Positions 34,801 through 47,000 of a stretch of DNA of 64,000 nucleotides are shown here, piece by piece; position 1 is the stretch's first letter; every line of letters starts with the position of its first letter. The stretch comes from Ustilaginoidea virens (taxonomy: Eukaryota; Ascomycota; Sordariomycetes; Hypocreales; Clavicipitaceae): positions 1,984,001-2,048,000 of the forward strand of contig NC_057317.1 of NCBI RefSeq assembly GCF_000687475.1, in the 5' to 3' direction. Under the pieces are notes generated by a model that searched no databases, had not been told where the DNA came from, and was given only the letters and a program-made list of their open reading frames with translations. The translations under genes were made by a program, and so were the position numbers.

Positions 34801-36775
34801 ACGTACCGAGCCATAGGTTTGCGCCTATGGCACAAGATATGGAATGTGAGGCTTGCGGCAGTAGCATCGTCACTCTATGCAACCCCAACGGACTCACTTC
34901 CTCCGTTGATGAACCGTCGTGCTGCCGAGGATGGGGCTGGGGGCCGTTTGTTCAATGTTGCATTCTGAGGTCGCCCTGGTCCGTAGCTGACGACTTCCCA
35001 AGTGAAGTGCGTAGCGCTGCAAACTGCGCAGATTTGTCCAGGTGGATCGCGTCTGGATTAGCTCACGTTGGCCGCCGCCCGCCCACGAGGGCGTGCGTAG
35101 CAGGCGTGTCTCTAACCGCCCTGCAGGAACCAGGCAGGGTCTGTCTTAAGCCGCAAGGCCGCAAAACGACATGCCTTCATCAGCCACAGTCGCCGCCGCT
35201 CTTGTGCTGCTCTCCTGCAGTCTTGGTTCTGCAGCCTCCGCTCGCAAGTTACATCCGGGTCCAAACTTCGGAGCGTCCGGGCGGTGCAATATTCTCCAGG
35301 CGTGGTCGGTTACAGCCCGAGCACGGGCTGCTGTCGTTGGTCCAGAGCAACCCGCGGTGCCGGTATTACGCGAGATCTGGTTGGCCGCCTCGATCATGTA
35401 GCTTGCTTGGCACGACTGGCCTGGCCTGGCGTATGGCTCTGCCTCGTCATGAACGTTGTGCTCGGTCGATACATGGCCTGACGACAGTCTTGGGAAGAAT
35501 GACTAATAATGACTCGACGTCGACACTGTTTGGCACCTTGACGGGATAGAGGCACGTTGGCTGCAACCAAATGCTGTCAGCAGACAAGTCCGCTTTGCCC
35601 CGAAACGACGACATTCAATACCGTGACGGTGCGGGAGAACGGACAGCCTTTCGGGTTATTGAACGAACGGAGCGGAAGCGTTGGTGGATAATGATGGATC
35701 ATTATCGTTGTTTGTTGGACTTGCCAGAATGGAACCAGGACTTGACAATGGGGCTGGCTTGACATTGGCCCAAAGCTGGATTGATCCTAGTCCGCTTGCT
35801 CCGTACAGCGGTGTGTGGGAGGCAGATGATAAGAGAAGAAAAAAAAAAAAAGAAGCTGGTTTGCTCCAGGGCTGCCCGTCGATGATTGATGATGGTTGGG
35901 TGACTTGGCATATCGCAAGCATCCGCCTGGGACCTGGCCTGTTGCAGGCTGGGGTGTGCTCGGTCAACAGCCGCGCTGGCAGGCGAAATCGGGTAGCCGT
36001 CGATATGTGGCTGCGTCGAATCGCGACACTAGCACGGACTTGTTATCCGTAGGACCGTAGCTCAGCTGCTAAGCTGCTATGACCTCTTGCTCGAAGGATT
36101 CTCAATGTTCCCAAGGACCAGGCCGGCGAGAGGCACGGGACATGGCCTGGGAGCAAGCTGGTTGGCGCCAATGTGCGGTGCGGGTGCCAGCGCCAGCGCC
36201 AGCGCCAGCCAGCACCAGAGTGCCAGAGTGACCAGACACCGTTGGCAGCTCAGCAGTTGTCCAGCAGTTGGCCAGCAGTTGGCGCGCACCTGGCTGTGCA
36301 AGCCCCCGGTCAAATCCACCAGACCACCAGGGCTCCAGACTAACAGATCAATAACACTACCGGACGGTGACGACCGCTGGACCCGCCCCTCCGCCAGTAT
36401 GGAGCTCAAGCTTACATGCATGTACCAGGCACATTGGCGTCTGGCGAACCCCCAGCCCGCTCGCCACCAGCTGGAACATCACCGCGGGTAGACAGACAGA
36501 GACTGCAGCCTTCGACATCACCGGCTGCTAGTCTTTTCCCCTCCACCAATTTTTTTCCTGCGACCTTGAACGTCTTCCTTCTCGAGCTCTCGCTCGACCT
36601 GGCCCTGGAGCCCCGTCTGTCGTGTCGACTCGGGGCATAAAGAAGCTAGTTGCCTGCCAGACCCAAGGTACCTAACCTAGCAGGTGCACTGGGTCAATCG
36701 TCGTCTTGACTGCTGGGACCTGCACCGCTTGAAGCAACGCAGCCGGAACCTGGCTTGGCACGAGCACAATTCGCC
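31865..36775. other. Gene-poor 4.9-kb region
   Basis: No confident gene. Contents include an A/G-rich segment near 32070-32135, a CATGCCC tandem near 32889-32926, poly-T near 32968-32992, and TACTCCGTA at 33142-33150. A CTG run occurs near 33777-33795, with GCGCCA repeats near 36189-36209. A 436-codon plus-strand open frame (34239-35549) has no recognisable domain or codon coherence. A 77-codon frame at 35171 begins with a signal-peptide-like segment and is listed separately. Confidence 0.5.
35171..35401 (+). CDS. Possible small secreted protein or first exon (weak)
   Basis: 76 residues starting MPSSATVAAALVLLSCSLGSA, which looks like a secretory signal with cleavage near Ala-Ser-Ala. The rest (ARKLHPGPNFGASG and onward) has no recognisable domain and few cysteines. 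It overlaps a longer open frame in another phase. It could be a remnant, a first exon or chance; I favour chance or a remnant. Confidence 0.15.
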   Translation: MPSSATVAAALVLLSCSLGSAASARKLHPGPNFGASGRCNILQAWSVTARARAAVVGPEQPAVPVLREIWLAASIM

Positions 36776-38312
36776 ATGGAGCATGATGCATACCATCACG
36801 GCTACTATGGCCATCCAGTTCCGTCCGCGGCAACTACAGTCAACCCGACGCCAGTTCGCCCAGGCACTCCAAATACAGATGCTAGTCGAAATGTGTTGGA
36901 CACCGACACGGCATCTTCGTACCGCCCCGGCAGAAGCACGAATCCGTTTTCAAGCCCCAGCGTCTCACGGCCAGCGTCCAGCTATGGCTCGTCGAGTGCT
37001 CTCGGGCCGCGCTACGACGTGAATGCGCAACGATACTTCCACTCTCGGCGGGTGGCCAAGGGCGAGGTCGAGAAGCCTTGGCTGGAGAAGAAGGACCCCA
37101 AAGAGAAATGGGTCACGATCCTGCCCATTGTCGGCATCTTTGTAGGTCTCGCCCTCTCGGGCTTTTTGGTCTGGGACGGCATCCGCAACGTTGTCCACCA
37201 CAAATACTGTCCGGTCTTGGACGACAGCTTCGAAGGCGGTTTCAACCCAAACATCTGGACCAAAGAAGTCCAGGTCGGCGGCTTTGGGTAAGTCTTGCGG
37301 GGGGAACAAACACATCTATCCGTCGTATCCTGCGGCTGCACGTGGCTAATCACCGGACTTTGCACCGCCGCCTAGGAATGGGGAATTCGAGGAGACCACT
37401 GGAGGCGACGAGAACGTGTTTGTCCAAGACGGCCGCTTGGTCATCAGGGCCACGCTCCAAGATGCCGATAGAGTGGAGAAGAACACGGTGATTAACCTTC
37501 TCAAGGATGGGACCTGCACCTCCAAAGACTGGTATAGCTGTGTCGCCGCGACAAACACCACTGCTGGCAACTCGAGCATCGTCCCTCCGACAAGGTCGGG
37601 GCGCATCCACACCATGAAGGGGGCCAGACTCAAATATGGCCGTGTGGAGGTGACGGCCAAGCTGCCGCAAGGCGACTGGTTATGGCCGGCCATATGGATG
37701 CTGCCCGTCAAGGACACTTACGGCCCGTGGCCGGCATCGGGCGAAATCGACATTATGGAGTCACGAGGCAACAACTGGACATATGCGCAAGGCGGCAGCA
37801 ACATCATGTCATCAGCCCTTCACTGGGGGCCGGACCCCGCCAACGATGCGTGGTGGAAAACGAACCACAAGCGCCAGGCCTTGCACACGACGTACAGCAG
37901 CGGCTTCAACACGTTTGGCTTGGAATGGTCGCAAAAGTACATCTTCACGTTTGTCAACAGCCGTCTGCTGCAGGTTCTGTACACCAACTTCGACCAGCCC
38001 ATGTGGCAGCGGGGCGGCTTCCCCGAGTCCAACGCCAACGGGACTCGCCTGACGGATGTCTGGAGCCAAACGGGCCGGCAAAACACGCCGTTTGACCAGG
38101 AATTCTACCTCATCCTCAACCTGGCCGTCGGCGGCACGAACGGCTGGTTCGAGGACGGCCAGTCGGGTAAACCATGGCTGGACCGGTCACCCAACGCCCG
38201 CAAGGACTTTTGGAAAGCCAGAGACCAGTGGTATCCTACCTGGACGCAGCCGCAGCTGGAGGTGAAGAGGGTAGTGATGCTGCAGCAGTGCGACGGAAAT
38301 GAAAACCAATGA
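36776..38312 (+). CDS. Membrane-anchored GH16 beta-glucanase
   Basis: Two exons: 36776-37287 and 37376-38312, giving 482 residues. The ATG in CGCCATGG is preferred over one 21 bp upstream for its context and the typical MEHDAYHHG start. Residues 1-112 are a Ser/Pro-rich cytosolic tail. Residues about 113-135 form one membrane span (WVTILPIVGIFVGLALSGF), predicting a type II topology. The GH16 domain follows, with YCPVLDDSFEGGFNPNIWTKEV, WPAIWMLP, and the catalytic GEIDIMES motif at about 293-300 (Glu nucleophile and Glu acid/base flanking IDI). ALHWGP and EFYLILNLAVGG lie beyond. GH16 enzymes of this type hydrolyse or remodel beta-1,3-glucan in the wall. The intron (88 nt) splits a Gly codon inside the start of the catalytic domain. 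Confidence 0.93.
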
Positions 38313-39598
38313 CCAGTTGAGCCTGATTTTTTAGAGGATTGGAATATTTTCCCCGCTTTTGCCATTTGCCCCCTCCCCTTCCCCGCACCCCCTCCGCCCC
38401 GCCCCCCCCTTTTTTTTTTCCCCCTCCTTGGTCTGCGATAAGGGCTTGGCATCATTTCATTGAAGTTGAATAATGTGTCTAGACGTTTTCAGTGTCATGG
38501 CTCGCATTGTCATCATTTTCGGGAGCACGGGTTTTATTTTTATTTTTATTTTTTTTTTCTCCCATTGGGCAGCGTGGCACAAGCACCAATTACTAACTGG
38601 CTGGGCTGGCCATGACAGCATTGCAGAGGACTTTCTTTTTCCTGTCCTCGTTTTTTTCTTTTTCTTTTCTTTTCTTTTTTGCTTCTTTCGGATTTCTTGG
38701 GATATAATGTGGTCAAATTCTTGGATGCGCAAACAGGCATGGGCAGTGACAGGGCAGTGACAGGTTGGGCATAGGCAGATAAATAACAAACGTCAATAGA
38801 GCAGAGCAACAAGTCGAGTTTCCGAGCAGAAGATGGCGCCAAGCAATGCCCGTCGCAGGTACATGCACGCGGTACAGCTGCGGGCTCCCCTGCGCCGTGA
38901 GACACTGGCAACGTGTTTGAACGCAGGCGGCTGGGCTGGACCTCCAGCACGACTCGCGAGAGTAACACAAACCGTCGCGGCAAAGCAAATTGAGCAAAGA
39001 CTCGAGAGCAGAGAACGAACAAAAAAAAAAAAAAAAAAAAGGTGCGGGCAAGGACCGAGACCCGCCCGGTGAGGAGATGACTGGAGATAAGCTTGCTTCC
39101 TCCCCATGTGCCTGTGCCTGTGTCTGTGCGCCAGGTACACGATGGGCCATGGCCCGGATTAAACGGGCCCAGGCTCGTACGAGACTTTTTTTTTTTTTCT
39201 TCGGAAAAATAGAGAAAAATTTGGCCGTCTTCTCACATGTTGGTTCGGCGGTGCCTCCCGTCGCGGGATGGATTAGTTAGGTAGCTAGGTAGCTCCTGCC
39301 TCGAGACTCCGTCAATAGCAGCGTAGACCACCTGAGCCAGGGGGGGCTGGTTCGTTGCGCCAATGTGTACTCCGTAGTCCGTACATGGCATGGCAATGGC
39401 AACGAAGGTGCATGTACGTATCGTATCGTATCAAATGGAAAAGAGCAACGCAGATGAGAGAAGAAACGGGCATTTGGCCTAGTCGGGTTTGTAAGCCAAG
39501 TCTGGGGCTCTGGGGCCAATCAAACGCCAACAGCAAGCACATGGGTGCAGAAAAAAAGAACAGACATTTCCTTTCGGATGGGGTGGAATGGCAGTTCA

Positions 39599-39631
<33 letters not shown>

Positions 39632-42600
39632 GGACAAGGGGGGGGTTTTCCGGAGCGGGTACCGAGTAGGAAGTTGCGTGGTTGGTTCTTCGCTTTTGAT
39701 TTACACAATGGGCAGCTAATCTCTACAGAGGCGCTCCCCGGCGGCAGCATCATCAGCATCACCATGCGGCGGATTTTTCGTTTTGGCTCGAGGGCGATCG
39801 ACAGACCCAGACTCAGACTCGCTCGAGGTTGTCCTCGCAGGCACGCAGCGAGCGCGCTGCAGGGTTTGTCGGCACCGACGGCGCCGGCGTGCTGATATCC
39901 AAGCCCGAGGCCGTGCCCCGTACCCCGTAGCGTGCCATCGTACAGGCGAGAATTGAAATTGCGTCGACGGTTGAACGAACGAGTGGCACGACTTTGCCGA
40001 CATTAGCGTGGGGGGAAAGCTTTGATCCTGGGCCCTGGACGCGATTGATTTTTTTCTTATCTTTTTTTTTTTTTTTTTGGGTTCCCGTGTTCTTGTTTCT
40101 GGCTTATCTTTAGTTTCCGGCGTATCTTTAGCGCCGCTTTGATGCTTTTTTTTTTTTTTTCTGGGAGCCAGAGCTTCACGATGCTGGAAACCCGGGCTGA
40201 CATTTTCGACATGGGGCTGCTTTTTTTTGTGGGCCTCCTCTCTCTCTCTTCTTTTTTTTTTTTTTCCCCCTCTTTCCCTTCTCATTGTAAGCCGACGAGA
40301 GCAAGGGGCCTGGCCCTTACCTTGCTCGGCAGAGGGCTGTGGGCCGCCAGAACCGTAAAGCTGCGAGCTGTTAATGCCTTGTTCATTGGCAAAATTAATC
40401 ATCGACTCCGCATAACAGAACAGAGTACAGCTGGCTGGCGTGGTCGGTCGGTGCGGAACTCGGAATTGACAGGAGCCCAAGCCCAGCCCAGCCCCAGCCC
40501 AGCCCCGGCCCGGCGGCCCAAGGCGACTGACTGGTGCCAGCGCTCGGCAGCGATTGGCTTGGCTCGGGAATACCGCGCGAAACCGAGGGAGGGCCCAGCC
40601 GCCGACGCCTTCGTTGCTGCACCGAGTACGGAGTACGATGCGTCAATCGTCAATCGCAGCGACAAGGCAGAACCTAGAGTTGCCCCTTGCTGTCTGGGAA
40701 CGAATAAAAAAAAAAAAAACCCCCCGAAGCCCGCGCCAAAACCTGCTTTTGGACGAGCACCCAGCCGATCGATCGGGCATGCACACGCCCTCACCCCCCC
40801 CCCCCCCCCCCCCCGCCCCGCTCTCTTCCCCCTTCCCTCGCAACAGACCGTCTGGACTCTGCACAAGATGCGGTCAATGGGGGGGGCATCGAACTTGCCA
40901 CTTTGCCATGTACAGCAGGCGGCGGGAGCACAAAGGACCAGACTGGCTCTCAGCTTTCAGGTAGCATGCAGGCCGTGCATTGGGGCGGCAGGTTGCAGGT
41001 GGAATACGAAGAAGAGTCCGGTCCGCTCACGAAGAACACCGAGTGCCAGCCAGCCAGCCAGCCAGCACCCGGGTCGATTTCGGTTCGGTTCGGTTCGGTT
41101 CGGTTCACGGTTCACGGCGGGCAGCCAAGGCTGCTACGTCGCGTCTGGTAGCTGGCGCTGGGAATGTCCGGGGATGATGTCCTGTATTTGCTGTCTGGCG
41201 TTTCTCTCCGCCTGAGAGACGGGCTGGGCTGGGCTGGTGGTGCCTGGCGGGCGGGTTGACGCTTCAACGTGCGTCGACGTCGAGCTGGTCAATCGCTTGC
41301 GCAGCGCATAGAGAATGACTGACTGGTTGCAGACAAGATCAATACGACCAATACCGTCAATCATTGATTGTTGCTTGCCCCCCCCCCCCCCCCCCCCAGG
41401 CCAGCTTTTGCGATCCGCACAGCCCGCTGCAGATGGACGATGCCGTCAGCCCACCATTCATTTCAGTCGGGGTCCGGAACTGAACCGAGCCCCAAGAATC
41501 CCGCCGACCAGGCTTCATCAGTCGTCTGCGTCTTTTTTATCTGTTCATGGTGCCGTGCCATTCACCCTTGAGCTCAGCGGCCATGATGGCCTGGCCTGGC
41601 CTGGCCTGACCAAGTCTGTTTGCCCTCGTGGCTGCGTGATGGCGTGCGCGCACGGGTTGACGGTTGTCGGTTGGCGGTGGACGGTTGACGGTGGACGGTG
41701 GACACCAGCAGGTCTGGTCTGGTCTGGTCTGGTCTGGTTCGAGTCTCTCGGCCCAGCTGATCGACTTACAGTGCCGTTGTGTAGCCCTACGTGCATGATG
41801 AAGATTGAATTCTACGATTTCCGTGATTTCCCTAGCCCGGGGCCTGGGTGATCCGGCACCTGCTAGCGTGCTGTCTCGGAGCCTGCCAGCGTCAACTGCT
41901 GCCAGCTTGAGCCTATGTGCGCTGTCCTACAGTCGGGTCCAGCGACCGACGGTCAACCACCGCCCAGGCAGAAAGCATCAATCAATTGACGGAAAGCCGT
42001 CCCGCTTGTCTCAGGCCTTATCTCTCCCTGTGCGCCCCCATCACGCCCCCCATCACGCCCCCCATCACGCTCCCATCACCGCCCCATCACCGCCCCATCA
42101 CCGCCCCATCACCGCCCCCTTGAGGCCCTTCAGGCCCCAGCCGCTAATACATATCTCAAGCACCACCACACCAGTTGACCCGACACGACGAAAACACGAC
42201 GAAAATCACCGACCCGACAGCATTTGATTACTTGTAGATAGACAGCACCACCAGTTGACGCTCTGGTCCGTCTGGTCCAATTTCTCACGCTTCTTCCCAC
42301 CTGACCCCCTCCCCCCCCAGCTACGCCGCTACGGCGCAGGTAACGGCAGGCAGCCGACATTGCATTGCATCCTGCCTAGCACCGGGTGCGTGTGTATATA
42401 TACCATTGACGGGGTTCACCTGGTTCACCTTTGTGTGCTCCGCCCCGCAAGACTGCAGGATGCCCTTTGCGCCTTTCGCCCGGTCTTCTAGATGGTGAGC
42501 CGCGCATTAGCTTCCAGGCCCGCGCGTGCGCCCGAGTCCGCGCAAGATGGGAAGATAATGGATGTGGTGGGGTCGCCTGCAATTGACTCTCTTGATTTCC

Positions 42601-43712
42601 AGCTCCTATGTGCACGAGGGCAGTGCGCAGCAGCGCGACACCGCAAGGTTTTTTCCTGCTCGTTGAACTGTTTAGCCCGACCGGTGCTCCTGCGACTCGT
42701 GATTTGCGCGCGGTGGATTGGCAGGTTGGTCGGGGCTCCATAGGCGCCGGAGGGATCAATTAGCTCACCCGGTCTTAAATTTAGAAGACAAGGTTGACCC
42801 AAAGTCATGGCCGACCAGACCCTACCCAGTACCCGCAGTGCCCACAGGCACAGGGCGTATGACAGGGAGTTTGGTATCACCGTACGGACTGGAGTCTAGT
42901 ACGATCTGCACGGACTCCGTACTGCGAACAGACCCGAGCAGCATCTCGTATCAAGATTCAAAGACCAGGGACAAAGGTCGAAGTCATCGCGGGCGGCTGG
43001 CTGCGTGCCGCTGTGCGCCAGCGCTCGAACCGAGGCTGCCCAGAGCATCGCGGACAAGAAGGAAGAAATATAAAAAAAAATAAAAAATAAAAATAAAAAT
43101 AAAAATAAAAAAAACCACCATGCTATGCGCCAAGTGGACTGCCGAATTGAATTGGTCGCTTTCTATGGCGACGTTCTTTTGACCCAATCGGCATCACGGG
43201 CTGAGAGAACAAAACCCACGCCCCTTCCCCCGGCTCAAGCTTTCCCAAATTAATTGAACAAACAAAAAACAAAATCCCCGCTGGGGAAAAACCCACTTGT
43301 TAACATGACGGAATGAGCCGGGGGTCTGTCGGCGGGAAAACGTGTTGGCGTAACGCCTTGGCGACACCTTGGCGACGCCTTGGCGTTGGACCAATGTCAT
43401 GTCATGGTGCCCGCCGGACCATTGTGGACCGACCAAGAGGTCAAACGTGGGTTTGCGCCACAGCTCGGCAGGGGTAACTAGGTTAGCGACGGGCTGGGCT
43501 GGGCTGGGCTGGGGTGTGCGTGGGGTGTGCGTGGGTGTGCGTGCGAATGGCACGAGTTTTGACGACGCAAACGAAGAGCAGGACCCGCAGGGTTTGCAAA
43601 CCAAAGGTCAAGCCACAGCCAGGTGCTGATAGGCCTGCTCTCGCAGGGCTGGGGCGGCTTCAGGCTCGCACCTTCCATTGTCGACGCTAGACAGGCACCA
43701 GACCTTGGCGAC

Positions 43713-43749
<37 letters not shown>

Positions 43750-46232
43750 GCGTCGACATGTCGTGTGGAATTTCCGCGCCAATCCGATATTACTAAGTGT
43801 GCCGTGGCGTCGGCAAGCGCCAGGCGTTTCCACCGAGCAGGCGGGCTTCCCGGTCGTGTCGTCTGACAGCGGCAACGACCTTCCTTGTCCTGCACTGCAC
43901 TGCACGCTGGCGTTTATAGTCGCATGCATGCATGGCTCGTTTGCAAAAAAGCCAGGCCAGGCCAGGCCAGGCCAGGCCAGGCATGGCATGTTGACTGTTC
44001 GGGTTCGGAACGGGGGCCAGCCAGCCTTCACTTTCACAGGCGGCGGCGTCCGAGGGGCGGCTGCTGGACTGGACAACCAAACAAACCACATGCAGACAGC
44101 AATTGACAATCGCATTGTGCGCGGTCACCAGTCAGTCTGCTGCTGCGAGCTTCACGTTGCTTTCCAGCGCCGTGGCTGCGGGCGGTTGGCTCCACCTCCG
44201 CCTTTCGCAGCGCGTGCAGGGCTGGTGCTGGCGCGCAAACTAGCGTGTTAATCAGCGAGTGAGCCAGTGAGTGAGCCAGTGAGTGAACGTGGGTGAACCT
44301 GTGAGTGAACCTGTGAGTGAACCTGTGAGTGAACCTGTGAGTGAACTGCCAGACATGTAGTGAGTGAGTGAGTCGGCCTGGAGTCAACATACTGTTTGTT
44401 ACAGTAACTGATGGCTCTAGGCGGGCGGCTGCGAAGCGCTCAGGGCATGCGACATGTGACATGTGGCGGGCTATAGTGGCCCGGGCTCTGTACTCTGCGT
44501 CCAACTAGGGCCTGCTTTCCAGTCCAAAGATTCCATGCCTCGGCGCTTGTTGGGGCTTAAGCCCAGCCACGTTGGCCGCCAGACTTTGTTTGATGATACG
44601 CCCAATGAGCATTATTGTCAGTGGCCGTGGCTTTGTCCAGGAATCCAGGCTCGACTCAGCACTCAGCACTCGGCACTCGGCACTCGGCACGGAGCAGTAG
44701 GTCGTAGGTACGTGCCATTCTGCCGCCCGGAAGGTCACTCGCCAGCAAGCTCGCGAGCGCCGTCCTCGGACCCGTCACGCCACCACTCGCCGTCTCAGTT
44801 TCATTACTTTCATTCATTCATCCATCCATTCATTCCCTCATTCATGTACGAAACGAGGACAGATACAGGTTCAAAGCTGCGCTCTTGGGGTTCGCCATGT
44901 CGACGGCATGCGGCTGCTGTACGGAGCACGAGCGAGTGCAACGGAGGCAAAGAGTTATCCACAGTACGGAGCAGCAACATGGAAACCATGCCATGTGACC
45001 GAACAAGGAACGCCCGCCGGGGGGGGGAACAATGGAACAAAGTACATGTACGGAGTACCTTTGGTACGCAGCGAGCGTCAATGGGTGTGTGTCGCGGCTC
45101 CAAGCCTCCAACGTCCTTTAAACGGGCTTTGGCCGGCGCCAGTCCGTCCACCTATGATGGAACGCAGATGCCAGACGGCTTGGTCGCGGGCAAGGAAGGC
45201 GGGCGGGCGGGCGGGCGGGCGGGCGGGCGGGCGATGGGGGCAAAAAAAAAAAAGGAAAAAAAAAAAGGAAAAAAAAAAAAGAAAAAAAAAAGAAAAAGAA
45301 AAAGAAAAAGAAATCGACGGCAAGCCTGCCTTCCTTGGTGTGTCCTGCCATTTCTATCCTGCCCGCGAATCTAAGCCCATTGGGCGCGGGCCCCTTTGGC
45401 AAGAGCGGTCCACTTAGACCGAGTTCCTGCTTCCTAGTCCCGTCCGTACTCCGTAGCAAGGTGGGAAACAAAGAAACATGGATAGACTGGGTTCCCAAGG
45501 TAGATTGGATCGGGTGGCTTGTTCAGAGTCCCGTAATGTACTCCGTACACACCCCCCCCTGCCTCACCCTTGCCCCTGCTTTCCCCTGCAACGACGACAA
45601 CGGAGAACAAAAAAAAAAAAAAAAGCACGAGCCTAGAGCCCCAGCCCAGAGTCCTGTTGAGCGACGGAGCGACAGACACGCACGACGAGTCCATGACATA
45701 CAGCATACAGCATACAGGCACATGGGGTCATGGCTCGAGCCGCCAGCGAGGAAGAAGAGCAGGAGCCCCAGCCAGCGAGCCGCCAGCGAGAGGACCAGCG
45801 ACAGAGCCAGCGAGAGAGTCCCCCCCTCCAGCCAAGGGCCAAAAAAAAAAGAAAAAGAAAAAAGAACAGAAAAGGCCCGTTCAAGCATGGATCCAAGGAC
45901 AAGGGCTCCGTATCACCGGCATAAGCGTACCAGACAGACTTCCTCTCTCGGGTTTGCGTGCTGTGCTCATATCATCTTCTCATCTCCTAGTAGAGGGCTT
46001 CGTCTCTTAGACCCCCTCGCATCTCCCAAGTGACATCTGACAAGGCGAGCTCTCTCTCTCTCCGTTTGTCGACCAACAAAACAACAAAACACACACTTCT
46101 TCGAGCTACCATCGACCGGCACCGTAGAGGTGGCCGCCAATACGCAAATTCCAGCAACAGCAACAGCAACAGCGCCGCATCTGCTTCCTCCTTGTCGCGA
46201 AGCATCAGCAGCAGCCGCCATCACACGCCCAC

Positions 46233-46263
<31 letters not shown>

Positions 46264-47000
46264 CTGCCATTCGAGGCTTGCTGGTCCCCCTTCGGTACGT
46301 TGGCGGTTGGCAAATCACCACCCCCGTCTTTCCCAAGTCCAAAGTCCAACATGCACCGCCTCTGCCGCCGGCTGGTCTGCGTGGCCCGTCACTCACGTCG
46401 CTTACCCAAATCTCATCTTGACCAGACCAGCAACTGCTTCGTACTACTTACTACAAGTGCTTGCTGCCTCCTTTCTCTTCTCCCGTTCTTCACGTCCCTC
46501 CCCTTCCCCCCATTATCCTTCCTCGAAACGCCACCCCGGGCCTTCTTTGTTCTTGTCGTTGACATCCTGCCGACAGCTCGGGCGTTTATAGGGCTAGACA
46601 AGTTTCAGTCTCAGTCCTTGGGGGGGTCCAGCTCTCGTTTCCACTCTGGTGTTCGCTCCTCAGTGCTCCGTACCCGGGGTCCAGTCTGAAACATTCGCCA
46701 TCATATCCGACATCGATCCTGCTTCTGCTGTCCTTGATACCGTACCCAGCCATACATGCACACTTTATGCGGTTCGGCTCCTCTTGTGTCGTGACGACGA
46801 AGCCAAAGACAGCATAGCTTCTCGCCTGGCTGCATCGGCCGCGCACAGAACCAGTGGTTGAACTGGACAGCAGCTTGCCTTGCCTACCCAACGGGACGGT
46901 GCCATCACGGCCTTCAGGGTTCTGATTGTGCCTCGCGCCTTGAGAAATCTTGCCAACCTGCCTCCTTCGGCCGCACGGCTGAGTTTTCTCCGGGCCCAGC
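38313..47000. other. 8.7-kb gene-free, microsatellite-rich region
   Basis: No open frame has recognisable similarity. Simple repeats are dense: poly-T and poly-A near 38540-38690 and 39020-39040; GAT arrays at about 39600-39630 and 43713-43748; poly-C at about 40794-40814 and 41379-41398. Others are GGTTC at about 41083-41105, GGTCT at 41712-41737, CATCACCGCCC at 42030-42120, GCCAG at 43953-43981, GTGAGTGAACCT at 44276-44344, GGGC at 45197-45232 and GCCT at 46233-46260. It also has many TACGGAGTA motifs. The last several hundred bases are probably the promoter and 5' UTR of the GT2 gene. Confidence 0.6.
44250..44368. repeat. GTGAGTGAACCT minisatellite
   Basis: A 12-bp unit GTGAGTGAACCT is repeated about four times (44301-44344). 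It is flanked by shorter GTGAG/GTGAGCCA units on both sides. It is noncoding; one minus-strand frame reads it as a Thr-His-Arg-Phe repeat. Confidence 0.8.

Noticed and set aside
34239..35549. 436-codon plus-strand open frame
   Set aside because: No domain, no consistent codon bias, no neighbouring exon structure, and opposing frames of similar quality.
36051..36130. tRNA-like A box (GTAGCTCAGCTG)
   Set aside because: No matching B box, acceptor stem or anticodon arm can be drawn.
41730..41760. tRNA-like B box (GGTTCGAGTCTC)
   Set aside because: The upstream sequence is a GGTCT microsatellite and no cloverleaf fits.
46030..46689. 219-codon open frame before the GT2 gene
   Set aside because: Low-complexity Ser/Cys/Pro sequence spanning a GCCT microsatellite; more likely promoter or 5' UTR of the GT2 gene.
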